A stretch of 64,000 nucleotides of DNA from Cocos nucifera (Eukaryota; Streptophyta; Magnoliopsida; Arecales; Arecaceae), in the NCBI GenBank assembly GCA_006176705.1, contig QRFJ01000760.1, positions 179,482-243,481 on the forward strand. Reading direction: 5' to 3'. The position numbers and the translations under genes are program-made. The first letter of the stretch is position 1. Each line of letters begins with the position of its first letter. The notes beneath the pieces are model-generated. The model searched no databases. It saw nothing but the letters and a program-made list of their open reading frames with translations, and was not told the origin of the DNA. This document shows positions 45,889 to 57,500 of this stretch, piece after piece.

Positions 45889-48150
45889 TTGGCTGATACT
45901 TGTTATACACTTTGAAGGGCAAAATTATAATTTTGACTATGTATAATAAAATAATTTTTTTTCTATCATAATATGTATTTAGTATCTGTGATACATCACT
46001 TGAGTTAATGATAATGATAATTCTTATTTTCAAGAGTTAAAAATTTAAAATATGAATTTTCATTATTAACTCATAAAATGCTCCTGACCGTAGGATCATC
46101 ATGAGGATGGTGATTGATCCAGAAGGTTGGTATACAATTACTTCTTTATAGTAGATGAGTCTTGAGTCTATGGTGTAGAGACATCGGAGCAAGAGTACAA
46201 ATACTCGTTAGAGAACGAAGGCACTGAGCGTGACCACCTCGAGCAGTCATTAGGAATTCTACCTTCTCGTTGATGACTGGCTCAAAGCTGCAGTTGTGTG
46301 TCTGGTTCTTTGACCTGAGGTGCATTGGTAGTTCATCTTGAGGGTGTTATAGTTTGACTACACCATGACTCTGTCTCCTAGCTATTTGAAATCCTAAGGT
46401 GTATGTTAGCTATAGCATGTTTATTGTAGGAATTGGATTGCACCAAGATAAAATCTATCTACCTCGGTAGATGAGGAGTAGCCCTATGATGATCACGAGA
46501 ATCAAGTCGATAAGCCCATGGCCATAGTAGAGTGAAATAGTAGAAATAATTTCTATTAAAATTTTTACATTAGACTTGAATCAAATGATTAAACATATGA
46601 CGGATATTAGGGTTTGACAAGATTATCTTAACCCTAATCTAGTTGGAGCTCAAGATAGAAGAACTTAATCACATAGGTAACTACACCAAGTGGTTCATTT
46701 TCAGTTTTGATGGATTGCCACCATATGCTGCTAGGTGTCACTGGTGGATTTTGAGAGTAATTAGAATGATTTAGATGATCAATTAAACTAGTTGTCTGAA
46801 TCAAAAAAGTTCTGATCCATCGGAAGGTATTTTAATGATGTCGATGATAGAGATCGCGACATATCTCATTATCATATGAAACTGAATCTAACTGGATCAC
46901 ATAAATAAGGATTTAGATCTGGATATCATCAATTGAACTAACCCAGTTTAATTGATTTGAATTAGATTCAACTAGGTTCAAAAAAATCATGCTAGCACAC
47001 GATTGAGCCTAATATTCTCCTTTAATTATCATTGAAAGTTATCTCAACTGAGCCAAATATGTTTGGACTCACTCAGGTACCTTTATTTGGTTTGGCTGGA
47101 GCTTGTCCAGGTCAAAAAAGGGTTATCTTAATTTATGAGATGAATTTGAGACAATACCTGCCATTTTTTATCATCTGCTAAATCTTGTTTTGAACATTTG
47201 GTCAAACATTGACTTTTGACACTTAGACAGCTGTCCATGTGTCAAGCCATCATAGAAAAGAACATTTGGACCAATCCACCTACTAAAAAGGAGATAGATA
47301 AAGACCACATGCCTTAGTAGGCATGCGCCCCCCCTTGTGGATAATGCCTGGAGTCCCATAAAGATGGGACTCCAGTTGCTTTAGGGAATCAAAGTGCATG
47401 GCGCCAAGAGAGACTTGTTTGACCAGTCTTGGCACCATCTAAGGATGATTCAGAGGGGCTCTCATCTGATTAGATTAGATGATATCATCCCACCAATCAG
47501 ATTTAGATCTGACTGCACAAAAGGTTGCAATTGGTCGGGATGATGTGGCACTGCATAGCGCAGCAGGGTCTATATAAACCCTATCTGCGCCTAGGATTTA
47601 GATCTCTAGCCCATTGCCCATGCCATAAAACTACTCCTCTCCCTCCTTCATGCCATCTTTGGGTCCTCCCTCTGCTATCCATGCCCAAGAACCTTTGGGC
47701 TTCAGTTTGGTGTGTTCCAAGCAAGAGAAAGGCAACGAGAAAGGAAGAAGGCAGCACTACTGTAAGAGACGACATTCGATCTTCAAAAGGAGTTTCGAAG
47801 ATCTTCCAAATCAGATCTAGATCTGATATTTAGAAAAGTGATAAAGAAGGAGAAGATCTTCAGATCCTATCTAAGTGGATATCGGTAGAGGTTAGGCACT
47901 TGCGTGGCTTGATCTAGAATCTCAGAAAGACATCAGGATCATCATAGGATAATCTGATTACCCGTTATAGGGTAAAATTAATTTAGATTTAATTTATTCT
48001 TTTATTTTATTTTATTTTATTAGATCAATAATATTAGATCTAATATATCTCAGATCTGATCTAGATTCAAGAGAGAAAGTTTTAAAATATCTCTCTTGAT
48101 CCAATCAGATCTGATCGAATCTAACCTAGGAAATAGGATTTTTTCCTTCA
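45889..48150 (+). mobile_element. Family 3-type copia LTR, solo or truncated
   Basis: About 2.26 kb, ending TTTTTTCCTTCA at 48150 and lacking roughly the first 30 bases. Stem-loop run kept: CTCGTT-agag-AACGAA at 46204-46219 and the long hairpin near 46000-46075. The sequence belongs to the diverged subfamily also found in the right part of the copy C 3' LTR. No primer site follows and no purine tract precedes it, so no internal region is attached on either side. Confidence 0.78.
47572..47579 (+). promoter_or_regulatory. LTR TATA box
   Basis: TATATAAA at the usual offset of family 3 LTRs. Confidence 0.55.
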
Positions 48151-49100
48151 CATGATTCATGGATGCAGGTCATGATGGAGGAGATGGAATCACTTAAGAA
48201 GAATCAGACATGACAGCTAGTGGATCTTCCAAAGGGTGCTCGACCTAAGAAAGAAGCACCTTCAAAACAAGGTGGAGTCAGATTCAAAGCAAGACTGGTA
48301 GCAAAGGGATACTCACAAAGGAAAGGGATTGACTACATAAAAATTTTCTCTTCTATGGTGCGTCATACATCTATTCAAATTTTGCTGTCACTAGTGGCAC
48401 AACATAACATGGAATTGGAACTGATGGACATAAAGATGACCTTCCTTCATGGGACTTTGGAGGAAAGAATCTACATGAAGCAGCCAGATGATTTCATGAA
48501 GATGGGATAGGAAGAAAAGGTGTGTTTACTTAGAAAATCTTTGTATGGCTTGAAATAATCCCCTCGTCAGTGGTATCGAACGTTTGATAGCTTTATCTTG
48601 AGCCTGGGTTTCAGCAGATGTGACCATATTGTTGTATCTACATCAAGGATGTAGATGAGAAGGATGCCCTATACCTATTATTTTATGTAGATGATATGCT
48701 CATAGCCAGTAGAAGCATGGATGCTGTGAAAAGATTGAAAATGGCATTATCATCTAAATTTGAGATGAAAGATTTGGATCCAGTTGAGAAAATCCTTAGA
48801 ATGGAGATTTGCAGAGATAGGTGCAAAGGAGTGCTCCATTTGTCATAAGAATGATATATCCAGAAGATTCTGGAGAGATTTGGGATGGAGAAGGCCAAAC
48901 CTATAGAAACATCATTGCCGAGCCATATATCTCTCTCCATGTTATAGTGCCCCTAATCAGAAGAGGAGAGAGAGTACATGGAATGAGTTTCTTATGCAAA
49001 TGCTATAGGCAGTGTGATGTACACTATGGTGTGCTATAGACCAGATATAGCACATGCTGTGAGCACGGTTAGTAGATACATGGCTAACTCTAGGAAGGAA
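48151..49100 (+). pseudogene. rt: Reverse transcriptase, copia copy I
   Basis: Starts abruptly after the LTR at 48150. Seen are MQVMMEEMESLKKNQT, then a TGA stop at 48211 where Trp is usual, a small in-frame gap after LPKGARP, FKARLVAKGYSQRKGIDY, the first catalytic Asp at 48427-48429 (ELMDIKMTF) and YVDDM intact at 48684-48698. Frame changes occur near 48510 and 48620. It differs strongly from families 2 and 3 and is a Tnt1/Tork-like reverse transcriptase in my judgement. Everything upstream (gag, protease, integrase) is missing. Confidence 0.75.
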
Positions 49101-49726
49101 CACTGAAAAGCATTGAAATAGATATTGATATATCTACATGGAACAAGGGATTATGGTTTGGTGTTTGGTGGGTAGCCAGGAGGATTTGGAGAACAATCTG
49201 TGAAGATGTGTGAAGGTTCAGATCCTCTGGAAGGATTTGTTGATGCAAATTATGCTGGTGATCTTGATACAAGGAGGTTACTACTGTATACCTCTTCTAG
49301 GTATATGGTGGATCAATGTCTTGGAGATCAATCCTTCAGCCAATCACGACCTTGTCTACCATAGAGATCGAGTACATTGGGATAACGGAGGCTGCAAAGA
49401 AAGTCTTTTGGCTTAGAAGGCTGATTGATGAGTTAGGGATGGAGCAGAGCAAGGTTAAACTATTCAATGATAGTCAGAGTGCTCTGTTATTAGCATAGAA
49501 CCCAGTCTATCATGCACATACAAAGCATATAGACGTGAGGTACCATAGGATCAGAGAGCTAGTGGAGGAAGGTGAAGTGAAATTGATGAAGGCCCATACC
49601 AAGGAGAATCGATCTGATGCACTCATGAAGGTACTCCCTAGAGATAGCTTTCAAAGATGTATGGTACGGATGGATCTGTTTAGAAGAGATGAGTTCACAA
49701 GGACTTGGAAGCACCAAGGTGGAGAA
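49101..49726 (+). pseudogene. rh: RNase H and 3' end of pol, copia copy I
   Basis: Readable blocks are GFVDANYAGDLDTRR (first Asp), a Glu region reading EIEYIGITEAAKK near 49365, LFNDSQSALLLA near 49465-49495 (Asp) followed by TAG, then AHTKHIDVRYHRIRELVEEGEV and SDALMKVLPRDSFQRC. A purine tract, CACCAAGGTGGAGAA, ends the region just before the LTR and resembles that of the non-coding element (CACCAAAGTGGAGAT). Confidence 0.72.
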
Positions 49727-50322
49727 TGTGAGCTTAGAAGTGGCACTCCCAAATCTTGAAAATATGAGAAGATAGGTCATGTGAAGACAGGAGTGAGCCA
49801 GAAGAAAAATCAATCTCAATAATAAAATTCAGAAATTGGGTCGGCTTACTCTAAGACTGAGCCAGCTCAGTTGGAAATTGGGTCGGCTAGGTCTCAGAGA
49901 AAAATTTAGATAGAGAGCAGTATTTTTGAACTATTGGCATGGTATACATCTGGGTCAGCTCAGTCTGGGACTGAGCAGACCCATTTGCAGATTAGCCGGC
50001 TCAGTTTGAAACTGAGCTGGCATAATTTTTGTGGGTTATTATTTTATGTACATGGGTTGTTTGGATGTAAAAAGATTTTCTATGAGCTTAGGCTTGATCC
50101 TTTGTAAAGTATATTTACTAAAAATAGGTCAAGGTTGTAAGTATGCTGAAATATACAGAATAAAAGTTCTTTTCTCCTGAAAATCTTTTCATCTCTTCTT
50201 CTGTATTCCTTAATTTATTTGATCGTGCTTCCACAGAGATTTCTAAGAAGTACTTTCTTGATTGCTTGGCTAATCATCGATAGCCACGTCGATCCGTGTG
50301 GAAAGAGCACATATTCCCAACA
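49727..50322 (+). mobile_element. 3' LTR of copia copy I
   Basis: About 596 bp, TGTGAGCTTAG...CCCAACA. It carries several five-base-loop inverted repeats built on GGCTCAGT/ACTGAGCC, best at 49951-49983 and 49995-50021, like those in the 38242 LTR. It inserts into the leader of the second family 2 element, which resumes at 50323. Confidence 0.65.
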
Positions 50323-50602
50323 ATACTACGATAAGGTTGTCCTATTGTAAGGTTAACCCCTTACAATGAAAAGGTTATCCTAGTATGTGCTGATCTAAAT
50401 CAAAATCATGAATTATTTAGATTAGATTTAAAAAAATTTATGATTTAATTTTTTGATTTAAATCTAAAATTTAATAGATATTAGATCTATTTTAGATTAT
50501 TTAGATTAGATCTAAATAATATCAGGATTGCACATACTATCATAAGGTTGTCGTGTAGTAAGATTTACCCCTTACAGTAAAAAGGTTGATCTAGTATGTG
50601 CT
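50323..50602 (+). mobile_element. Family 2 copia leader, left piece
   Basis: Matches 7725-8010, including two short repeats around CATAAGGTTGTC. It ends with GTGCT (50598-50602), the left target duplication of the Tat-clade element, and resumes at 61348. Confidence 0.8.
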
Positions 50603-51893
50603 TGTTGGTGCAGAATTTGATCGACGTTGGATCGAGCTGTAGTTGAGAAAGAAGAGATCACCGTCGGTGACCTAAAAAATAAAGTTTCGCCTGGAGTCGG
50701 TGGTGGTAGCTCCGATAGAATCCTAAGACGATCAAGTCAGCTCCTCTAGCCAACATGAATGGAGTGCTCAGAAAAAAATTCAACAGAGTTTTTGGAAAGA
50801 AGAAGAGAGCTTAGAGAAAATATATCTAGAGGGTCTCTTTTATAGACGGAGCTTAGAGCAGACTAATAGTGACAGCCATAGCTGTTCGGTAGCTGACCGC
50901 TCGGAGCCACATGGGGTTTGTTATGGAGAGAGACACCGTCTGTAGCAGACTGATAGTTACAGTCATAGCCGTTCGATAGTGGGTCGCTGGAGATCAAATG
51001 AGGTTTGTTACGGAGAGGGGCACCGCCTGTAGCAGACTGATAGTGACAGCCATAGCCATCTGGTACTGAGCCATCCGAAATCTCGTGGAATTTGTTATAG
51101 AAAGAGATGTCCATTATCGTGATGTGCCCATTCATCAGGATTTAATAGTCAAAGTTTGGAGGAAGTAGGCGTTGGTTGGAGAAGAGCTTTAACGTATGTC
51201 AATCCTAGAGGAGTTCGAACTCCTAAAGAAAATACGGCTAGAGGGGATCATCCAGGAGGAATGCTTTTTAAAATCTAAAAGTAATCCATTGGAGAAATCT
51301 AGATGGAGTTTGACTGATGGAAAAGTCTAGAAGGAGTCCGATTGGTGGAGAAGCTCGACTGAAGAAAAAATTTGGAAGGAGTTTGGCTCCTGATGGAATT
51401 TGACTGAAGGAGAAGTTTGGAAGAAGTTTGACTCCTGAAGAAATTTGACCGAAAGAAAAATTTGGAAGGAGCTTGACTCCTGGAGGAATCCGATCGAAGG
51501 AGAAGTTCAAAAGAAGCTTGACTCTTGGAGAAATCCGATCGAAGGAGAAGTCCAGAAGGAGTTCGGCTCCTAGAGGAATCCGATAGAAGGAGAAGTTCGG
51601 AAGGAGTGGACTTTGGCTGCTGGAGAAATCCTACTGAAGGAGAAGTCTGGAAGGAGTTCAGCTCCTGGAGGAATCCAACTAAAGAAGAAATTCGGAAGGA
51701 GCTCGGCTCCTAGAGGAATTCAATCGAAGAAGAAGTTCGAAAGGAGTTTGGCTGTTGGAGGAATCCTGTTGAAGAAGTCTAAAAGGAGCTCGACTGTTGG
51801 AGAATTTTTTTATCAAAGCTTTTCTATGATTACCAGTTACATTAGGCTAAGCTTTAGATTGGACTTCGGCAGGAGTGGAATTTATCCCCAATA
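50603..51893 (-). mobile_element. 3' LTR of the Tat-clade element
   Basis: 1291 bp, TGTTGGTGCAG...TCCCCAATA on the plus strand. The segment 51290-51800 is a tandem array of a unit of about 45 bp (GAAGGAGAAGT-C-GAAGGAGTT-GGCTCCTGGAGGAATC-like). Its 15-codon period yields a false open frame at 51525-51713. An AGGAGTGGAGAAATTAT purine tract (minus strand) adjoins 51893. Confidence 0.85.
51290..51800 (+). repeat. Tandem array, unit about 45 bp, in the Tat 3' LTR
   Basis: About 11 imperfect copies marked by GAAGGAGAAG every 45 bases (for example 51541, 51586). One unit is stretched by about five bases near 51605. The equivalent array in the other LTR is at 60690-61262. Confidence 0.8.
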
Positions 51894-51974
51894 ATAATTT
51901 CTCCACTCCTGAGTTCAAAATTCTAAGGAAGAGAGTATAAAAGGACAACTACCAAAGTTCTTTTTTGGGCTCTG

Positions 51975-52690
51975 TATCTGTTGAGGTTGAAGCTTACGTA
52001 AAAGCTTGAGAAAGATCTTATCTCCAGTCGAGGTTGAAGGAGATCCTATCTCCTATTGAAGTTGAAGCTCGAGGAAAATCTTATCTCCAATCGAGGTTAG
52101 AGGAGATCTTATCCCTTATTTAGGTTGAGACTCGGAGGAGATCTTATCTCCAGTCATGGTTGAAGGAGATCCTATCTTCTATTAAAGTTGAAGCTTGGGA
52201 TAGATCTTATGGTTGAAGTTGAAGCTCAAAGGAGATCTTATGTCCAACCAAGATTGAAGGAGATCTTAACTCTTGTTGAAGTTGAAGCTCGGAAGAGATC
52301 TTATCTCCAATCGAAGTTGAGGGAGATCTTATCGCTTGTTGAGGTTAAGGCTTGGGGGAGATCTTTTTCCAGCCGAAGGTTGAAGGAGATCCTATTCTTC
52401 TGTTGAAGTTGAAGCTCGAGAGAGATCTTATCTCCAGCCGAGGTTAAAGGAGATCTTATCTCCTATTAAGATTGAGGCTCGGGGGAGATCTCATCTCCAG
52501 CCGAGATTGAAGAAGATCCTATCTCCTATTGAAGTTGAAGCTCGGAAGAGATCTTATCTCGAAGTTGAAGAAGATCTTATCTCCTATTGAGGTTGAGGCT
52601 CGGAGGAGATCTTATCTCCGATCGAGGTTAAAATAGATCCTATCTTCTGTTGAAGTTGAAGCTCGGGAGAGAGCTTATCTCCAACTGAGT
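51975..52690 (+). repeat. Tandem array, unit about 63 bp, Tat 3' region
   Basis: About 11 imperfect units built on GTTGAAGCTCGG-AGAGATCTTATCTCC and GAGGTTGAAGGAGATCCTATCTCC (unit starts near 52061, 52124, 52187). Each unit contains GGAGAT and ATCTCC words, so units can pair with themselves. Confidence 0.8.
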
Positions 52691-54360
52691 TGGGGCCTCT
52701 CTTCTCATCATGTCTAAAATGAACGAGGCCTTCAACTTTGCTCACGTTAGGATAAGGTTCTCCTTCTATTCCTAATGGGCTATAGGAGCACATAAGGGCC
52801 ATTGTCGGGGCCTCTCTCTCACCTCGTCTAAAATGAATGAGGCCTTCGACTTACTCAGTTAGAACGAGATTCTCCTCCTACTCTAATGGCTAGGGGTACA
52901 TAAGGGTCGTTGTCGGAGCCTCTCTCTCACCTCACAAATGAACGAGGCCTTTGACTTTGCTCACGTTAGGATGAGTTCTCCTCCTATTCTTAATGGGCTA
53001 TAGGGATACATAAGGGCCATTATGGGCCTCTCTCCTCCTCTATCTTAAATAATCGGAGGTCTTAACTTGCTCATTAGGATGAGTTCTCTTCTATTCTAAT
53101 ATGCACTAGGGCACAGATGGTATTTGAATGGCCTCTCTCTCACCTGTCTAAAATGAATGAGGCCTCGCTTTGCTCACATTGGATGAGTTTCTCCTTCTAT
53201 TCCTAATAGTTGGGGGCAATAAGGGCCGTTTCAGGGCCTTCTTCTCACTTCATCTAAAATAACGAGGCTTCAACTTTGCTCACGTTGGGAGAAATGGGCT
53301 GTAAGGCACATAAGGACTTATCTGGGCCCTCTCTTCTCAATCTCGTCAAAATGAACGAGGCCTTCGACTGCTCATATTAGGATGAGGTTCTCTCCTATTC
53401 TTGGGCTTAGAACACATAAGGGCCGTTGTATGGGCCTCTCCCTCATCCTGATTTAAATAATCAAATTCTTCAACTTGCTCATGTTAGGATGAGGTTCTCC
53501 TCCTTTTCCTGGCACTAGGGGCATAGATGGCCTGAATGGACCTCCGCACTCACCTCATCTAAAATGAACGAGGCCTTCGACTTGCTCAATTAGGATGAGG
53601 TTCTCCTCCGTTCCTAATGTTTATGGGGGCAATAAGGCCATTGTCAAGGCCTCTCTCTCACCTCATGAAAATGACGAGGCCTTAGAATTTCTCCTTTGGA
53701 TAGGACTATAGGGGCACATAAGGGCATTATTACGGGCTCTTCCTCATCCAGTCTTAAATAATCGAGGTCTTCAACTTTGCTCTGTTTGGACGAGATTTCC
53801 TCCTGTTCTAATATGGCATAGGGGCACATATGGGCCATTGAATGGGCCTCTCCCTCACCTCATCTAAAATGAATGAGGCCTTCGACTTTGCTCACATAAA
53901 GACGAGGTTCTCCTCATTCCTAATGAGCTGTAGGGGCACTAAGGGCTTGTTGAGAGCTCCCCCCTCCTATCTTAAATAATCAGAGATCTTCGACTTGCTC
54001 ATGTTGGACGAGGTTCTCCTCCCGCTCCTAACTGGCATAGGAGCACAAATGGGCGTTGAATGGGCGCTCCTCTCCTCCTACTTAAATAATCGAAGGTCTT
54101 CGACTGCTTATGTTAGGACAAGGTCCTCCGTCTATTCCTACATGCAATAGGAGCACAGATGGACCATTGAACGAGCCTCTCTCCTTCTCTTATCTTAAAT
54201 AATCGGAGGTCTTCGACTTGCTCATGTTAGGACGAGGTTCTCTATTTCTATGCACTGGGGCACAGATGGATCGTTGAATGGGCCTCTCCCCCTCCTATAT
54301 TAAATAACCAGAGGTCTTCGACTTGCTCATGTTAGGATGAGGTTCTCCTCCTGTTCCTTA
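52691..54360 (+). repeat. Tandem array, unit about 105-117 bp, Tat 3' region
   Basis: About 15 units beginning GGGCCTCTCTC(T/C)C, with AAAATGAACGAGGCC, TTCGACTTTGCTCA and AGGATGAGGTTCTCC cores and ending GGGGCACATAAGGGCC (starts near 52692, 52807, 52916, 53023). A second unit type has TTAAATAATCGGAGGTCTTCGACTTGCTC. Many single-base losses suggest collapsed or poorly resolved consensus. Confidence 0.8.
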
Positions 54361-54545
54361 CATGGCCATTTTCAATTGCTTCTTTCAAGCCATCACATAA
54401 TTTTTGCACCAAGAGACAATAATGTTGAAATGAAGGAGTTTTATTGGAGAAAGTTCACTGGTAGTATATTATCAAATTTTCTGAATTCCAAGGTTGTGGG
54501 AGTGTTGTTCCTTCGATCTCCTTCAGACGATAAATTTTAGGTCGG
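54361..54545 (-). other. Short unassigned stretch between array and integrase
   Basis: No repeat unit and no clear coding. It may be the tail of integrase or unrelated filler. Confidence 0.4.
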
Positions 54546-55720
54546 ACGACCTCCTCTATTTCATACAGGCCTTCCTAATTTGGGGCAAGCTTTTCCTGGC
54601 TCTGAGGCTGAGAGATGGTAGCTCGCCAAAGCACTAAGTCCCCCACTCTAAATATTTTATCTCTAACTCTAGAGTTATAGTATCGGGCCACCCTTCATCT
54701 GTATGCTGCCATCCGAACTCGAGCTTCCTCTCTTTTCTCTTCCAGCAGATCGAGGTTGACTCTGAGGTCTTGTAAGTTACGCTGATCATCGAAGATGATG
54801 ATCCATGCTGATGGGAGCTTAAGCTCGATTAGGATGATTGCCTTCATTCCAAAGGCCAAGGTGAATGGTGTTTTTTTGATCGATAGTCTTTGAGTAGTTC
54901 GGTACGCCTCAAGGATGTGGTAGAGATCATCAGCCCAGGCCCCCCTTACTTTGTCGAGTTCTGTCTTGATGCCTTGCTATAGGATTCGGTTGGTCACTTC
55001 AGCTTTCCCATTTGCCTGTGGGTGAGCTATCGATGTGAAGTGATGGGAGATATTTAGATTTTCGCAGAACTCAACGAACCTCATCCCAACAAACTATCGC
55101 TCGTTATCTATTATGAGAGTTTGGGGTAGATCGAACCGATAGACAATTAACTTCCAGATGAAGTCCTATACCTTGGCCTCAGTAATTTTTGCTAGTGGTT
55201 CGACTTCGACCCATTTAGTGAAGTAGTCGATTGCGATCAGGAGGAACTTCCATTATCCAGATGCCGTTGGGAAAGGGCCAAGTATATCCATTCTCCATTA
55301 CGCAAATGGCTAAGATGCGCTTAACGGAGTAAGCTTGAAGATCGGCTGTCTTTGTATGTTTGCATTTTTCTGACAGTGGTTACATTTCTTGACGTACTCC
55401 ATAGAATCATGGTATAAGGTTGGCCAATAGTATCCTTACCAAAGTAGTTTTTATGATAGGGATCTGGCTCCTATATAACTTCCATAAATTTTTTCGTGCA
55501 CTTATCATAATGCGAAGTCAGCCTTTGAAGGTTGGAGACATCTCAGCAGTGGTAGCAAACACGATCTCTTATACAACTTGCTCTTATACAAAACGTACCA
55601 AAAGGCTTGATTCCTGAGTTTTCGAGCTTCTTTCGGATCATGAGGAAGAACTCCCTCTTTGAGATAGGCAACTAACGGGTCAATCCAGCTCGGCTCGAGC
55701 TCTGTCTGCATAATGAGCTA
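54546..55720 (-). pseudogene. int: Integrase, Tat-clade element
   Basis: Zinc-binding part near 55360-55560 ends with VKKCNHCQ. Core residues are D at 55286-55288 (RMDILGPF), D at 55106-55108 (LIIDNER) and E at 54998-55000 (ANGKAEVTNR), a D,D-35-E arrangement. C-terminal blocks TPFTLAFGMKAI, VARYYNSRVRDK and FRVGDLVLWRA run to about 54560. Several in-frame stops interrupt it (for example after NER and in the KV*DFIW region). Confidence 0.82.
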
Positions 55721-55839
55721 TGATTCCTCTGAGCTTGGACATTTTGGAGTTTCAAAAAATATTTCTTTAGATAGTCTGGCTGAGGCCGAAGTGGCCAATT
55801 TAGAGAAAAGGTTGGGTATTATATTTTCTGCCATCGAAA

Positions 55840-56180
55840 TCTATCGAATGCCAAAATTGTCGAAGGCCAATGTCAAATTCTTCTCTTTCTCAAGGTATTT
55901 CATCATACTTTTCTCCCGTTCTTCATACTTGCCACTAACTTGGCCGACTATCAATTGAGAATCACTATAGACTTAAAGCCGATCTACTTTTAAATCTCTT
56001 GCTATTTTTAATCCGATGATCAGTGCTTCATATTCGGCCTTATTATTAGTTGCAGAAAATTTGAATCATAGCGCGTAATCGACGACGACTTCCTCGGGAT
56101 TGACTAAGACGAACCCTGCACCTGCTCTAATGGAGTTGGAGGAACCATCCACATATAGGGCCCAAAAACCTTCGAGAAGG
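55840..56180 (-). pseudogene. rh: Second RNase H (archaeal-type), Tat-clade element
   Basis: On the minus strand the sequence gives LYVDGSSNSIRAGAGFVLV, ATNNKAEYEALIIGLKIA and VYSDSQLIVGQVSGKYEERE, with the D, E, D catalytic residues of the extra RNase H typical of the Tat clade. Two stops lie in it (near 56069 and 55973). It lies between the regular RNase H and integrase, which identifies the clade. Confidence 0.82.
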
Positions 56181-56229
56181 TCGACACTTTCTTCGAGGAG
56201 GCTCGGTTGCAACCATGGGATGTCAGTCT

Positions 56230-57500
56230 CGCTCTATTGAAGCTTGACTTCATCTGGAATGCTGCATTCAACTATGAAGTCGACTAGTACCTAAGCCTTG
56301 ATTGCTGACTAAGGTTGGTAGTTAATGTTGAACTTTGTTAAATCAGTGGTCCATTTTGCGATTCTTTCGAAAACATCCATTTGATGAAGGATTGCTTTGA
56401 TCGGTTGGTCAGTGAGGAGCGTTATAGCATATCCCTGAAAGTAAGGTTGAAGTCTTCTTGTTGCAATTAGAAAAGCATAAGTCAATTTTTTCAACTTTGT
56501 ATACCGGATATCGGCATCCCTTAGGATCCGGCTTATGTAGTAGATTGGTCGCTGTACTTTCACCTCTTCTTTGACTAGGACTACCATTAGTGCCATAGGA
56601 GAGACCACGAGGTAGAAAAATAGCTCCTCTCTAGATTCGGGTTTGGCTAGTATGGGGGCGAGCCGAGGTAGTTCTTGAGCTCATCGAATATCTTTTGGCA
56701 TTCCTGAGTCCAGTGAAAATCTTTCAGTTTCTTAAGGATTTGAAAGAAGGGCATGCAGCATTCGATCGACCTCGAGATAAAATGACTCAAAGATGCCACC
56801 TTCTAGGTCAGGCACTAAATTTTCTTGATGGACTTCGGAGCGGTCATCTCCAAGATAGCTCGAATTTTCTCCGGGTTGGCATCGATCCCTCATCTTGGGA
56901 CCATGAATCCTAAAAATTTTCTCGAGGCTACCCCAAAGGCACACTAGGTTGTCTTCAGCTTCATCTTATATTTTCTGAGTGCATCAAAAGACTCTTCAAG
57001 GTCAGCGACATGATTGACAATCTCTCGACTTTTGACCAGCATGTTATCAACATAAACCTCCATATTGCGGTTGATCTTCTCCTTGATGATTTTATTGACC
57101 AAGCGCTGGTAAGTCGTGCTTGCACTTTTAAGCTCGAAGGACATGACCCTATAATAGTAAAGACCACGATTAGTAATAAAAGTAGTCTTCTCCTCGTCCT
57201 TCGATGCCATCCGAATTTGGTTGTAGCCAGAGAAGGCATCCATGAATGTGAGGAGCTCGTAGCCTGAAGTCGCATCCACCAATTAGTTGATTCTAGGCAA
57301 AGGATAGCTATCTTTTGGACAGACCTTGTTAAGTTTCTTAAAATCGATGCACATCCTCCACTTGCCGTTGGCTTTCTTGATCAGGACCACGTTAGAGATC
57401 CAAGTCGGATAGTTGATTTCTCGGATAAATCTGACATTGAGAAGCTTGTCGACTTCTTCTGCTATTACCTTCTATCTTTTTGGTGCATGGCCTCAAACTC
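56230..57500 (-). pseudogene. rt: Reverse transcriptase and first RNase H, Tat-clade element
   Basis: Reverse transcriptase blocks: EINYPTWISNVVLIKKANG and RMCIDFKKLNK, then open from 57282 with LTFMDAFSGYNQI (first Asp), DEEKTTFITNRGLYYYRVM, TYQRLVNK and the catalytic box as YVDNM (about 57040-57055), where the usual second Asp is Asn. KFLGFMV follows near 56910. First RNase H is open at 56608-56309: RPIYYISRILRDAD, RYTKLKKLTYAF, TLLTDQP and AKWTTDL. A stop separates the two near 57283. Confidence 0.83.

Noticed and set aside
49559..49819. Minus-strand 86-residue frame
   Set aside because: Antisense to the RNase H end of copy I and its LTR.
51525..51713. Small protein gene with repeating EESDRRRS-like residues
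   Set aside because: It is the 45-bp tandem unit read in frame (15 codons); it lies within an LTR on the strand opposite to the element.
51290..54360. Possible CRISPR-like array
   Set aside because: Units are contiguous and imperfect with no constant repeat plus unique spacer, and the DNA is plant retrotransposon sequence.
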